Source of the DNA: Scilla litardierei
Taxonomy: Eukaryota > Streptophyta > Magnoliopsida > Asparagales > Asparagaceae
Direction of reading: 5' to 3'
Assembly (NCBI GenBank): GCA_030789695.1
Contig: JAULAV010008819.1
Span: forward strand, 83,511-147,510
DNA length: 64,000 bases
Made by a program: the position numbers and the translations under genes. Under the pieces are notes generated by a model, which made no database searches, had not been told where the DNA came from, and was given only the letters and a program-made list of their open reading frames with translations. Positions 21,189 to 32,678 of the stretch are shown here, one piece after another. Every line of letters starts with the position of its first letter. The stretch's first letter is position 1.

Positions 21189-21850
21189 ATTAGTGAAAGA
21201 GAAAAAAATATACACTCTTGATAATCTCACCAACTTACAATTTCCTCAGATCTGTCCTTAGCTTGTATGCAACCCAAATCCTTGTTGAGTGATCCAATAA
21301 TGCCAATTACTCACTTCAACCAAGTATGTAGTGGTGGTTGGTAAAATTGTGAATAATGGAAGGATTTAGGCCTGAAGTTGGATTTGGTCTAGCGTAGGAG
21401 TTCAATGAAAAGAAGGAAATTTCTTAGTAGTGCAAGACAAAAATGCAACAATAAGAGCTATTAATTTGTAAGATAACCGTATGCAAGAAATAAATTGAGG
21501 GACCACTGTTTTTTTGTTTTTATGCCAAGCTTTACTTTTTTTCTTTTGTTTTTTCGGATTTTTTTCTTTTGTTTTTTGCTTTTTTTTTCTTTTTTTGCGT
21601 GCTTTACTTGTATAAAAACAACAAACAAATTTGACTTTTGAATGATATAAGAAAAATAGCTCTCTAAAACAGGAAAATGAAACAAAAGTCTTGCACACTA
21701 AAGATAAAAAAATCAAGGTGAGAAGGAATTATTTTAGGGTTTTGGAGGAGTTTCTTTTTTTACAGAAATAGAGGAAATGAAAAAATTTGATGCAGCAATT
21801 TTTTTTTGAAGTAATGAAATGATTGAAAGAAACCTACAGTGTCAACTTGG
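21189..21850 (-). other. Element A 5' leader, no gene seen
   Basis: Untranslated leader between the PBS and gag. On the plus strand it contains a T-rich low-complexity run (about 21510-21600) of TTTTTTCTTTTG-like units. Open stretches here are Lys-rich artefacts of that run. Confidence 0.6.
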
Positions 21851-21863
21851 GGCTCTGATACCA
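21851..21863 (-). promoter_or_regulatory. Primer-binding site of element A (initiator tRNA-Met)
   Basis: The minus strand reads TGGTATCAGAGCC, complementary to the 3' end of initiator tRNA-Met, two bases from the LTR end at 21866. Confidence 0.9.
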
Positions 21864-21865
21864 AA

Positions 21866-22847
21866 TGACAAACTAGAGGGATGGCCCGATCGTCACGGCA
21901 TAGGTTATTCAGGGAACTCAAAATAAACTTAAAAAGAAGGATATGAGCACACACTCCAGCCTTAGAGAAAGGAAAAGGAGAGTGATAAGCTCTAAATAAA
22001 GATGGTTCACTGACCTGACAAATGTAAATAGCCAACCAATATTATAGAAACGCAACCTGCTACTTAGACCACTTACCCAACCAGAACACGAGTTTAACCA
22101 ATCCACACAGCAACACATTTGGGTGGAAGCACAAATTAGGGGCTTTTGCGAATTTGGATCACCAATCTTAAAAGGAAGATTGACAAGGCAATGTTTCACA
22201 AGAGCTAAAGAAGATATAAAAACTCCCACAATTTGAGAAGAACACTCAATTCTGAATTGATAATCTGATTGATTGATGCTTGTTATAAAGGATTACATGC
22301 TCTATTAATAGGTAGAGCTTGGTAGCTTAAAAGAATCTCTAATTAAGGACTACCAATGGCTTTTGGTAGCACATTAGTCATCATAATGACCTGGAATAAG
22401 TAAAAGACATAAATGTGACCTAGGGAAGACCAAAAGACAAACTGAAATTATAAGCCTAATGCCATGCACGAAAATTACATTTAAAATTCATAAGTTTATG
22501 CTTCTTGGCTCTAGATCTCCCCAATGAATTCAGATTTAATGGTGGTTGTTGCACTTGATTCTTTAGCTTCCACAGGAATTCAGATTTATTGGATGCAAAT
22601 GGCCCTTGATCTTCCCCCATGAATTCAGAATTATTGTAGCACATGAACCTTGATATTCTCTAATGAATGCATTCAGATTTATGGCCACATGACTCTTGAT
22701 CTTCCCTCATGAATGCATTCAGAATTATGGCCTTTATTTGTTGGGCTTTAGCAAGACTAATGCCTCTTTGTGAGTACAACTTTCTTGGGCTAGCAATTCT
22801 TCTACTTGGGCTCCAATTGCATTTTGCATTCTTTTTAGCATTGCTCT
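21866..22847 (-). mobile_element. 5' LTR of element A, main part
   Basis: From the LTR end (TGACAAACTAG on the plus strand) to the B insertion point. It is continued by 51940-52005, giving an LTR of about 1,043 bp. A TATA-like TATTAATAGAG (minus) lies near 22300. The 45-bp minisatellite recurs at about 22515-22735. Confidence 0.88.
22515..22735 (-). repeat. 45-bp minisatellite in the A LTR (copy 2)
   Basis: Units with the AATTCAG or GCATTCAG core near 22523, 22571, 22618, 22662 and 22707, matching the copy at 3313-3540. Confidence 0.78.
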
Positions 22848-23680
22848 TGATGTGAACCCCGCCAGGAACTACGAGACCCAACAACGAAGAGGAACACAAG
22901 ATCGTCCTTTTATCAGAATTTGGATGGCGACCTCGACCCGTTGCACGACAAAAGCAAGAACCTCAGTATCGATGACCTCAACCAGTTGCTTATTGCAAAC
23001 AAGAATCTCGGTTTAAGGAAGACACCATAGACAGTGGTGAAATTCGTTTGATAAGTTAATGGTGAATGCCACGAAAAACTCCGATAAGTTCGAATAGTTC
23101 TTCAAAGAACCAAAGAGAAATTCTCTCAGAAATTTTACCGAAAAATCAACCACATTTTCCATTGCTTAGATGCCTTTTAATATGCTCAAAATTACAAGGA
23201 AAGTTCCTAAAATTTAGGCTAAAATTATGGCTACAAATCAGCCCATTAATTGGCTCATCACTTGCCGACAAATAGGAAAGGAAAGTAATTATCTCGGCAT
23301 GCAAGCCTTCCAAAAATAGAAAAGGAAAGTAATTTCTAGGCATGCAAGCCTTCCAAAAATAGAAAAGTTCTATGCATGCGAGCTTTCCAAATAGAGTATT
23401 TGGCATTCAAAACCTTACAAAAAGATTTATCCTCCATATGAAAAATTACTTGCTGAATTTAAGCTATCCATAGTTGGATTCTTCTAGAACTTGAATCATG
23501 TTGATCCATCTTTGTTGAACACATGTCTCATATTTAGTGGGTCTCCAAGAATTTGCTTGAGCCCAGATCTCTTGAATCAGCCCATTGAGTACATCTTTGA
23601 ACCACTTTGCTCGCGAACGTGTAAATGGTCCAATTTGCACTTGAACTGGATCCTTTGAAGTTGTTCTATGATTTGCATCA
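22848..23680 (-). mobile_element. 3' LTR of element B (833 bp)
   Basis: Minus strand TGATGCAAATC to GGGTTCACATCA. The pol reading frame enters this LTR and stops at about 23464. Confidence 0.92.
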
Positions 23681-23837
23681 TTCCCCTCCTTTTGAAAAGG
23701 ATTTGTCCTCAAATCAGCACCTACATCAAAAGGACTCAAATCAGTAACATTAAATGTAGCGCTTACATTGTACTCACCAGGTAGATCTAGCTTGTAAGCA
23801 TTGTCATTGATGCGCTCTAGCACTTGGAAAGGACCAT
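23464..23837 (-). pseudogene. pol: Element B pol C-terminus reading into the 3' LTR
   Basis: Minus-strand frame: NGPFQVLERINDNAYKLDLP, then EYNVSATFNVTDLSPF, through the PPT (TNPFQKEGND). It continues about 70 codons inside the LTR (VQIGPFTRSRAKWFKDVLNG and beyond) to the stop at 23464. This is the end of integrase and its C-terminal tail. The upstream part resumes at 46848, across E. The tail continuing in frame past the LTR border indicates that the LTR encodes part of the protein in this family. Confidence 0.83.
23681..23695 (-). promoter_or_regulatory. Polypurine tract of element B
   Basis: The minus strand reads AAAAGGAGGGGAA directly before the LTR start TGATGC. It is translated in the pol frame as part of NPFQKEGN. 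Confidence 0.82.
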
Positions 23838-25376
23838 TGACGTGCATTTATATTTTATATATTTACGCACGTCTGCTTCGTGATTTTCCGTTGTTTTCTG
23901 TTGTTTTGTATCTATTCTTTTGTGGTTTTTAGTATCTGTTCACTTTCTTTGTGTTGTTGTGCCGTTGCAGGAGATTGCTAGCACTGGGGATATATAAAGC
24001 AAATATCGTGAGTCCCCAGAGCAACGGGAGGTGCCACGCGTGATCCTGAGGGCCGAACGTCGAAGAATATCATATTTCAGCCCTCAACCGATCGGGTGGA
24101 CAGACCCACCCTGTCCACCCGATCGGTTCATGCACAAGTATCCGACCCGGACAGAAGCAGCAGTGAAGAAGAGCCCACCCGATCGGTTCAGCGATCGGGT
24201 GATGGCGACAGTGCTCTTTGTCTTTCGGAGCTGAATTCCAACCGATCAGGTAAAAACTCACCCGATCGGTTCATCTGTAGCCAAAGTTCCATAACTCACG
24301 ACCCGATGACTCACCCGATCGTTTCAGCGATAGGGTGAAGTATCTGAAGAACCGAAGGCCAAGTCGACCGTCGGCTCACCCGATCGGTTGATGCTTCAAC
24401 CGATCGGGTGGTCGTGTATTCTATATAGACCTAGGTTTTTTCCCAGAACGAGATCCCCTTTTCTAAAATTGTCTTTTAGGGATTTTTGGCGGCTGCAAAT
24501 TTATTCTGTTTTGTAAGCTCTCTGATTGTCTTGATACTTGGATATTGTGTTCTTAATACTATTTTCTCCGTATTTCTATTCCTTGATCTTGATTTTAATG
24601 GCTATAATTTGTTGAGTTGCTCTTTTTGCAATGAATTATGAGTAGTTTCCTAATCTGGGACATTGGTGGTAACCCCTTCGTGGGTTCTCCCTAGAACGAC
24701 CACAGGATTAGGGATTCGATAGGATATAGGAATTTAGATGGTTACGCGGGGCGTTTCATTGTCATTGGCGGGAGAAAGACCGCCTCTGACCGTCGGGCCA
24801 AGGAGAAATAAAAAAGGAGTTTGATCCCTTAGCCACAGCTCATACCCCTAGCATAGACATTGAATCCTAGTGCGTGGGAACGACAGGATGAAATGTCGGG
24901 AGCAATCGTTGCGAGCTTAGTGCTCTCGGAGTCGGTCGGTGTTAATGGTCATAGGAATGCCCACCGTTCGAAGCCGGGTAGACCTGGCGTATCATCCTGT
25001 GCATCGACCGGAATATCGGGCCTATGGGACGCTAGGTGTCACTTTTAGAGGCAACGGCTCACCACTAAACCCTAGAATCCAATCGTATCCCTATCCGTCG
25101 GTCGTAACAGAGAGAGCACACGATAGGGTGGAAACCAAAGTCCTGGGTTCCTTCTTATATCTTACATCTTTAGTAGTTTCATTTCGTGACAAACCACCGA
25201 GCGATAGGGCTAGCTCACCCACCGGGTGATCCGGATCCTGTCTGATAACAAGTACATCACACGCCTCCACGTGTTCGACCCCCAAGCCACATTACAACAC
25301 CGTGCGCTTGCAGTTATAAATATTTAAATCTGGTATCCCTGTTCCGACTACACATTCCAAAATCTAGGGGACGTCA
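23838..25376 (+). mobile_element. 5' LTR of element E
   Basis: TGACGTGCAT to GGGGACGTCA. It holds the CCGATCGG cluster at 24085-24411 and TATA at about 24420. The rest is unremarkable. Confidence 0.93.
24085..24430 (+). promoter_or_regulatory. CCGATCGG palindrome cluster and TATA box in the E 5' LTR
   Basis: Ten copies, some degenerate, of AACCGATCGGGTG or its complement CACCCGATCGGTT lie at about 24086, 24116, 24176, 24191, 24240, 24259, 24312, 24328, 24377 and 24398. They occur in both orientations around the 8-bp palindrome CCGATCGG. TCTATATAGACC follows at about 24419-24430, so the cluster sits directly upstream of the probable core promoter. The 3' LTR has the same arrangement (about 45564-45900). 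Confidence 0.85.
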
Positions 25377-25383
25377 AACTTTA

Positions 25384-25400
25384 TGGCACCGTTGCCGGGG
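25384..25400 (+). promoter_or_regulatory. Primer-binding site of E (tRNA-Asp type)
   Basis: TGGCACCGTTGCCGGGG, seven bases after the LTR, is a one-base variant of the Athila-type site complementary to tRNA-Asp. Confidence 0.85.
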
Positions 25401-26387
25401 CGGCAACGTGCTTGTTTCAGTTAGGACCCTGTGAACCCCCGAGACTAGTTCACATTCTTACCCTGTGATAATTTTCACATTCTACTCACTTTTTAATTTT
25501 ACTTGGACATATTGTTCGCTGTATAGAGTTGGTAGACTATGTCTCCATACCGCCATCATTACTATTCATCTCTCCATTCATACAACTTGTGCTATTAACA
25601 TGCTCTCTATCCTTGCGGTCCTCTTTCTCTCCTTTGCTTACACGGTTTCTGCTCTACAACAAGAATGTCGTATGTCGTTTCAGGCGATATCTGGGCACAT
25701 GCACACCACGTCAGCTGTTTGGCCCAGAGTCTGACAGAATCTCTAAGCGCCTCGAGCATACTATCCTTTCTGTCAGCTGCGAAGAAAATCAAGAGAGGAA
25801 TCATGATGTTCGGCAGCATCCCAACACGACAATTTTTTCCTCCCGATGAAGCTATGTTTATTGACATGCCCAGTACCGACTTCAGTAGGGAAGAGCTATG
25901 CACCTATGGGGATGTTGTCTAGAGGATCATCAGACAGAGTTTATCGAGTGCAATGAGCAGGAATCTATCTTATCCTTGCAGACCTCTACAGAGCACCCTA
26001 GATCTTGGGACCATGAGGAAGCTGAAAGTTGTAGTGGAGAACAACTATCCACTATTGAGACCTGTTTTCGCATTGAAGCCTTCTTCCTGGATGATTATCA
26101 TGCACTTGCGAGGGACCCAAAACCTTCCTCCGTGATCCCCTCACTACCTTGCAAGGCTTCGCCATGCGAAACCACGGCTAAAGGTGAAGTTGCGGATGCT
26201 AGCATCCAGGAGACCCAGGAAGAAGTCCTTTCATTATAGGATGCTCAGCTTGAAAAATATGTGTTGGGACCACATGAAGTTGATATGAAGGAGCTACCTC
26301 TGGGATTGAAGTATGAATATTTGTGGGAGGATTCGACGCATCCGGTCATCGTGAACTCCTCGCTACCCGAAGACCAAATGACTAAAT
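25401..26387 (+). pseudogene. E leader and gag/protease remnant up to F
   Basis: Short open stretches (25529-25849, 25665-25922, 25898-26239) with no recognised gag or protease motif. After the stop TAG at 26237 the frame reads LGPHEVDMKELPLGLKYEYL and PVIVNSSLPEDQMTKL. This is the usual segment just before Athila RT, and F interrupts it. The distance from PBS to RT is far too short for a complete gag, so gag has been deleted. Confidence 0.6.
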
Positions 26388-27059
26388 TGTAAGGACCATG
26401 TCTATGGGGAAAACACTAGAAGGGGGGTTGAATAGTGTTTATGAAAATTTAAAAGGAATTTACGCCAAATAAAATGCAATCCAACAAATAGTGTGGAATA
26501 GAAAAAGAACCCAAAGAGAAACACACGCAAACACAGATATGTTTCAAGGGTTCGGATTACCCAAGTCAACTCCCAACTTGTTCCCGGTAATCATACGTCC
26601 CTACCACCCGGATACCACCGGATACTCAAGTTAGAACCCTAACTTGAGGTTTCCTTAAAACCCACTTGTAGCAACCCTACAAGTGCAATCGAATACAATC
26701 GATGTCCTTGACTCCCACAACCATGGAGCAAGCAAAAACCACTCTCACAACCGAGAGCACAATTCAAATAAAGAAGTTATGAAATCTAAAAGCAACACTT
26801 ACAATCACCTATGCCTTGAAGTAGAACTTGAAGGAGAAGTGTGATGTGTGTTGAAGAACTCTCTTGGAAGAGAGGAGAAAAGCCCTTTGTCTTGACTGCA
26901 CAAATGCCTAGAAGATTAATCTTTGGTTCTAGGTTGGAGAGAAAGAGAACAAGATTTGGAAATACTTAGGGCTTTGGATTTGAAAGCTTTGATCTTTGGA
27001 AATGAAAGCTTGAAGGTTTTTGCAATGAATGAGTAACCTTCCAATGAAACAGTAGAAGC

Positions 27060-27072
27060 TCTATTTATAGCT
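27060..27072 (-). promoter_or_regulatory. TATA box of the F LTR
   Basis: The minus strand reads GCTATAAATAGAGC, a strong plant TATA box about 85 bp downstream of the last palindromic motif. The same box occurs in the 5' LTR near 37554. Confidence 0.8.
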
Positions 27073-27156
27073 TTCTCAAATCCACAAAACAGTTTAGGCA
27101 AAAACCCAATCGAAATCCGTGAGAAAAATCTCAACGGATATAATCTGAACTCGCGA

Positions 27157-27784
27157 CAGTCGACTGTTGCACAGTCAGCAAGGGTAGGTGAGAATTCATA
27201 ACGGTAACTTACCACGTGGACAGTCGACTGATGCAGCAAAGACAGTCGTCTGTTAAACCAACAGACGACTGTAATTTCTTCGACAGGCGACTGGCCGAGA
27301 GATGAGTAAGTTAGACAAATACTAGATATCTCACAAGATACAGGACAGACGACTAATGCAAGGAACACAGTCGACTGTTAATCGGAACAGGCGACTGTAT
27401 AACCTTAGACAGACGACTGTCACAATCATGATAAATTTCCAGAGAGCTGAATCAAAGAATTGATTTACAGACAGACGACTGTTGCAGCATAGACAGTCGA
27501 CTGATCTAATAGACAGTCAATTGTATATACAGCATAAGTCGACTGGACATAGAAGTGAGATCAAAACATAGTTTGGGCAAGGAGAGACAGGCGACTGTTG
27601 TACAACGCACAGTCGACTGTCACAAGGACATGCGCCTGTGAATCGTTCAACAGTAGCCTGTGCGAAATAATCAGAGAAGGCCCAAAACTGCATTGTAATA
27701 GTCTGTGCATAACAGGCGACTGTAGAACAAAACAAAGTCGACTGTTTTGAGATAGACGACTGTAAACTGTTCAGCAGTCGGCTG
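27157..27784. promoter_or_regulatory. CAGTCGACTG palindrome cluster in the F 3' LTR
   Basis: About 20 copies of CAGNCGNCTG or close variants, among them 27157, 27221, 27243, 27262, 27284, 27346, 27368, 27388, 27410, 27472, 27494, 27535, 27588, 27610, 27713, 27735, 27753 and 27775. Spacings are irregular, mostly about 20 bp. Most copies keep CAG, a central CG and CTG; the best copies are the 12-bp palindrome ACAGTCGACTGT. Confidence 0.88.
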
Positions 27785-28179
27785 TTATAAACAATCCTAG
27801 CACAAACAAAAGAGAATTGAATTGAGATCAAAGGACAAAGGTCTAGAGATGTCCTATGACCGAAAGTAGATGTGTGTGAGTGCTCCATCAAAGTTCTACT
27901 TCTAAGCTACATACTAGAAGAGATAAAAGAGAAATTACATTGACGAATAATCTCTTCTTTCCATCGTATGAGCTTGAAGTCTTTACGGAGCTTCAATCAT
28001 CAATCTACGATCATCCAATTCATATCATTTGCCTTCAATCACGTTTGTGAGTCATCCATTGCTAGTTGATCTTCATAGTAAGCTTAGGCAATGGATTAAC
28101 TGCAAAATAGGGGATTAGTCACAAGTATTTATGTTTGCTCATCATTAACACCAAGTAGGGAGAAGTCCAATACTCAACA

Positions 28180-28196
28180 TTCTCCCCCTTTTTGAT
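28180..28196 (-). promoter_or_regulatory. Polypurine tract of element F
   Basis: The minus strand reads CAAAAAGGGGGAGAA directly before TGTTGAG, the usual form in Sirevirus elements. Confidence 0.88.
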
Positions 28197-29058
28197 GATG
28201 ACAAACAAACATAAACAAAAAGATAAATAATTGTGCGTAATGAAAACTTACTCCCCCTACATAGATGCCAATCAAATTAGTCAACAAATATTAGAGCATC
28301 TACATAGCAATTGAAGCAAATGAGTGAGATATGAATGAATGTAATTCAAGAAATCTAGGAAATGAAATCCCTATTCATTGTAATCTTACTCCCCCTGAAT
28401 CTAAGGCAACGAAAATCTTAGATTCAAGCGTTAGAACATACTTAGCACATTCATTATGAATCTTGTATGTTTATTTCTCTCCCCCTATGGCATTATCCAA
28501 AAAGGTGGGAGCAAATAACAACAACAATAATAGTGCTAAACTACGAACTAACAACAATCAAGGAGTATAAAGATATATGGAATCAAAAACTCATAAAATC
28601 TCATCATATACATGTGAGTAATGGAATTGAAATCCAATATCAACATTTTAGATATTCTAAATGAAAATAATTTTCACAAATTCATCACATCAACGAAAGA
28701 GCATGAATTAACCAATATCAAATTCGTGTATTGTCTCAAAAGCACATCAAGGAGAGTGAAGCATACATAGAGACAGTATATCATACATCACACAGAAGTT
28801 AATCAATATAGCATAGTGTGACACAAGAGAGGGATGCAACATCATATATATATAAAGCAGCTGAGTACATCATCGGATGGTCATCAACATGGCCATCCCA
28901 AAAAGATACATCATGATCAACAAAAAGGAATACATCATGACGACATCAAAAAAGTATATCATCATACATATATAAAAGTGTCACAGACAGCGTCATCCAT
29001 CATACACAGACAAAACATATATCATCACTCAAAAATAACATCACTCAAAATCATCGAT
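28197..29058 (-). other. F 3' untranslated region
   Basis: AT-rich sequence between the accessory ORF stop and the PPT, with many short CATCAT/ACATCATGA repeats at about 28830-29050. No gene was recognised. Several CTCCCCCT-like tracts (28250, 28390, 28480) resemble extra polypurine tracts on the minus strand. Confidence 0.6.
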
Positions 29059-30501
29059 CTAAGGGTAAGCGTCTCCAGGGGCTGCGGACGAGGAAGCAGG
29101 CTCTGAAGCAGCAGGAGTGTCCTCTGGAGGAGGGTCAGAAGGAGCAACAGAAGAAGCAGCAGCAACATCCTGTGTAGAAGCAACACCAGGAGGCTCCACG
29201 ACACCAGAAGGCTGAGGAGGCACATGAGGCTGAGGAAGATACTGTCTCAAACCCTCAGTGAAGGGAATTCCCTGATGGAGGAGAGAGAGAGACAGCAGCC
29301 TGTAGATACCAGAGGCCATCGCCAAAAGAGTATCATGTGATGGTGGAGCAGATGATGATGAAGGCAAATCAGCTGGAGGTACAGTGGATGAGGATGGAGC
29401 TGAAGTAGTCTTCCTCTTCTTTGAGGCAGTCTGCAGAGCCGAAGAGGACTTCGACTTCGCAGAAGCGTCGAGGAGAGGGCCAAAGGGCCTGGGCTCGTAA
29501 CGGGTCAAGTCAACACCAAAGTGACGGAAGACACGAGTCAAAAGACCACCAAAGGGAATGTGAGACGAGGAGGACGTGAACTCAACCTTGTCCATCCTGT
29601 CAAGGAGGACACCGGCCGAGTTCACGGGTATGCCAGAGAAAATAGCATACATACACTTTAGTATATCCTGAGACGGCTGGTCAGACGATCCATATCTCGA
29701 CAGAATGTTGGACTTCACCACTAGGTGAACAGCCCAACCCCGTGCAGAGAACATGGATGATCTGACACCCGAATCAAGAGCTAAAGGAACCTCTCGAAAC
29801 ATATCCTGGAGAACAGACTGGTCAAGATCGTCAATCTCCGAAAAGCTGATATCAATGGGGAGGGAACCGACAGAAGGAATCCTAAGAATAGTCCCTAAGA
29901 GAGAGGGAGTGATCTGAATGTGGGTTCCCTGGACGACAGTATCAAGGATGCCGGTAGTCGAATACTCACCGCAAACGCGGTTCGCATAGAAGAGCTTCAC
30001 CAGAAATGGATAGGCTCTGGGGGACTCGCTCTGAGAGAAGCGAAAAAGATCGGCCAGGTGAGTAGCGGAAAGAATGTCAGAGAGTCTCTCAGCAGTGAAT
30101 GCGGGGAAAGCAATGTACCGCTTCCTAAGAAGGTTGATCCCTAGGAGAGAGTGAAACTTTACCAGACAAAGATCATCTCGGCAAACGGGAACCAGGGGAT
30201 CAGAGGGGGGTACAGCAGGAGTCTCTTCAGATGAACTGGATACAGAAGGAGACACATGAGGGATCTCAGCAGCAGGCTCACTGATGTGAACACCAGTAGG
30301 CTTGTGCTGACGATGAATCAAGGGCTGAGCATCGCTAGACGAAGAAGAAGGAGAATAACCCAGCGAAGATGAATGCACGGGTGACAGGGCATGCTTGGTT
30401 CGAGCTTTATAGGGTTTCTTTCTCTTGGCAATAAGTTTCTTAGGAGCCCTAGGTTGTTTAGGAGCGATCTTCTCTTTTTCCTTAGGTTTAGGAGGAGAAG
30501 A
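29059..30501 (-). pseudogene. F accessory ORF (third ORF, env-like position)
   Basis: Minus-strand frame, open without a stop from 30501 to 29059 (480 codons), but no ATG begins it: an in-frame TGA lies at 30502-30504. The basic N-terminal segment (KPKEKEKIAPKQPRAPKKLI) precedes a Ser/Pro-rich linker. A folded region follows with LCLVKFHSLLGINLLRKRYI and PFLVKLFYANRVCGEYSTTG. The C-terminal third is Pro/Ser/Ala-rich. The fold region resembles the 'putative plant transposon protein' domain common in plant retroelements. No signal peptide or membrane segment is visible, so 'envelope' is a positional name only. Its length with intact coding, in a gag-defective element, is notable. Confidence 0.72.
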
Positions 30502-31365
30502 TCAAAGACGACGGTAGAACACGATCGACAGCGATGATTAGGAGGAGATCGACGGTTGAAGAAATGAAATCGATCGTTTTTGTAGAGAAAAACGAGCGGG
30601 AAGTTGAACGGTCGAAGCGGAGGAGAGAGAAAATCGACGTGGGGAGTGATCGCGTCGACTGAATATAAAATAGGAAAAATCAATCTGAGCCATTGGATCA
30701 AGGAATCGACGGCTCGGATCAAATCACATGAACCGACACAGCAGGAGACAGTCGACTGGAGAACAAAAGTCAGTCGACTGTATGAAGTGATAAAATTAAA
30801 GCTCAGAAAGATGGGCAGTCGACTGGCAAGTATAATGCAGTCGCCTGTCCACTGGACAGTCGACTGACATATACTCAACAGTCGGCTGGCCGAGAATTAA
30901 TACAGATCACAAGAATAACATAGAACACTGTAACAATTCGACAGAGAGTACAGTCGCCTGATAACTAAATTGCAGTCACCTGTCAAGCTAACAGTCGACT
31001 GTAAAACAGTCATCAGTCGGCTGTGCGAAAGATACCAAGTTTCATATAGAGGATATAGAGTAGGGCAGTCGACTGTCAAAAGAAAAACAGTCGTCTGTCC
31101 TGGTCCAAAAATGCACAGTGAGATAGAATTCCAGAGAATAAGAACACTCACCCTACGACCTATACTCTAATCAAAAATATGTCGTAAAATCATTATGAGA
31201 ACAATAAATCCATTGAAACACAAATTACTCTAGTCAACTTCGAAAACTCATGAAATCAAATAAGTCACAATCGCCTTTCTTAATCTCATAAAACAATAAA
31301 GCACATGAAGAAAGACAATCAAAAATATGAGCTCAATAAAGAGTTATAGCATGAAAATTGAGCTT
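30502..31365 (-). promoter_or_regulatory. F intergenic region with a second CAGTCGACTG cluster and TATA-like box
   Basis: Between the end of pol and the accessory ORF. Twelve CAGTCGNCTG copies lie at 30749, 30771, 30816, 30838, 30857, 30879, 30951, 30973, 30992, 31014, 31066 and 31088, with a further GTCGACTG at 30654. Downstream in the ORF sense comes a weak TATA-like sequence (minus TATTTTATATTC, about 30661-30673). The same word fills the LTR promoter. An internal promoter for the accessory ORF is inferred, not shown. Confidence 0.65.
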
Positions 31366-32678
31366 CTAGATTTCAGATTCACCCATAATTTCCAATTCTC
31401 CACGCAACCTCACAAATGAATCTTCTTTAAGAGGTTTAGTGAAGATATCGGCAATTTGTTTTTGGGTTTCAATATACTCTAAGATGATGTCCTTCTTAGC
31501 TACATGATCATTTATAAAATGGTGTCTTACGTCTATGTGTTTGGTACGGGAGTGGTGTACCGGATTCTTGGAAAGACAAATAGCACTTTGGTTATCAACC
31601 ATGATAGGGCAAGTATCACAATTGACACCATAGTCACTAAGAGTGTGTCTCATCCAAAGAACTTGTGCATATGCAAGACCCGCGGCAATATATTCCGCTT
31701 CAGTCGTGGACAATGACACCGAATTTTGTTTCTTAGAGAACCAAGAAACTAAGGAATTTCCTAAGAAATGGCATGTGCCACTAGTACTTTTCCTGTCGGA
31801 CTTGCATCCGACAAAGTCGGCATCACTATATGAGATTAACTCATACGTGCTAGACTTAGGGTAAAGTAACCCATAATCTAGGGATTGATTGAGATAACGA
31901 AATATTTGTTTAACCGCAATCAAGTGTGACTCCTTAGGTCTTGCTTGATATCTAGCACATATACATACGGAAAACATGATATCAGGCCTACTAGCAGTTA
32001 AGTAAAGTAAGCTACCGATCATACCTCGATATAGACGAACGTCTACATCTTTTCCGCTTTCATCCTTGTGTAAATGAGTTGTAGTACTCATGGGAGTCCT
32101 TTTGCTTGAAGACGATTCCATCCCGAATCGCTTAATAAGCTCCCCTGTGTACTTTGTCTGATGTATGAAAGTGCCATTCTCCATTTGTCGAATTTGCAAT
32201 CTAAGGAAGTAGGTGAGCTCTCCCATGTGGCTCATCTCAAACTCATCCTTCATAAACTTGGAAAATTCTTGACAAAGATTAAAGTTAGTAGAACCGAAAA
32301 TAATATCATCTACATAAACTTGAATCAAAAGAATGTCATTTTCATAATCTTTAATGAAGAGTGTAGAATCAACTTCTCCCATTTTAAAACCTAAATTCAA
32401 AAGAAAGGTCTTAAGGCGATCATACCAAGCTCTAGGAGCTTGTCTCAATCCATACAACGCTTTCTTAAGTTTGAAAACATGGTTTGGAAATTTCTCATGA
32501 ATAAAACCGGGAGGTTGAGAAACATAGACTTCTTCATTTACAAATCCATTTAAAATGCACTTTTAACATCCATTTGAAACAATTTAAAATTCTTATGGGA
32601 TGCAAAAGATAAAAGCAACCTAATAGCTTCTAATCTAGCTACGGGGGCAAAGGATTCTTTGAAATCAATACCTTCCTC
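31366..32678 (-). pseudogene. pol: F reverse transcriptase and RNase H
   Basis: Continues pol after the TAA at 32679, where a Gln codon is expected (CAA to TAA). The first part ([20 protein letters not shown], then [12 protein letters not shown]) is followed by a one-base frameshift near 32550. From there 364 codons are open, with YGLRQAPRAWYDRL, the catalytic VYVDDIIFGS and GSLLYLTASRPDIMF. RNase H follows with SYSDADFVGCKSDRKSTSG, SLSTTEAEYIAAG and DNQSAICLSKNPVHHSRTKH. The end, IADIFTKPL, is the usual copia terminus. All catalytic residues of both domains seem to be kept; only the stop and the shift break it. Confidence 0.92.

Larger units (their letters stand above)
26388..28179 (-). mobile_element. 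3' LTR of element F
   Basis: Contains the CAGTCGACTG cluster (27157-27784) and, downstream in the transcription sense, a TATA box (CTATAAATAGAGC, minus, about 27060-27072). It lacks a 24-bp motif unit present in the other LTR. Confidence 0.95.

Noticed and set aside
21400..21716. Lys-rich 104-codon minus-strand frame
   Set aside because: Translation of a T-rich low-complexity run in the leader of element A.
27157..27784. CAGTCGACTG cluster as a CRISPR or restriction-defence feature
   Set aside because: The words are degenerate and spaced at ~20 bp inside a retrotransposon LTR, duplicated in the other LTR.
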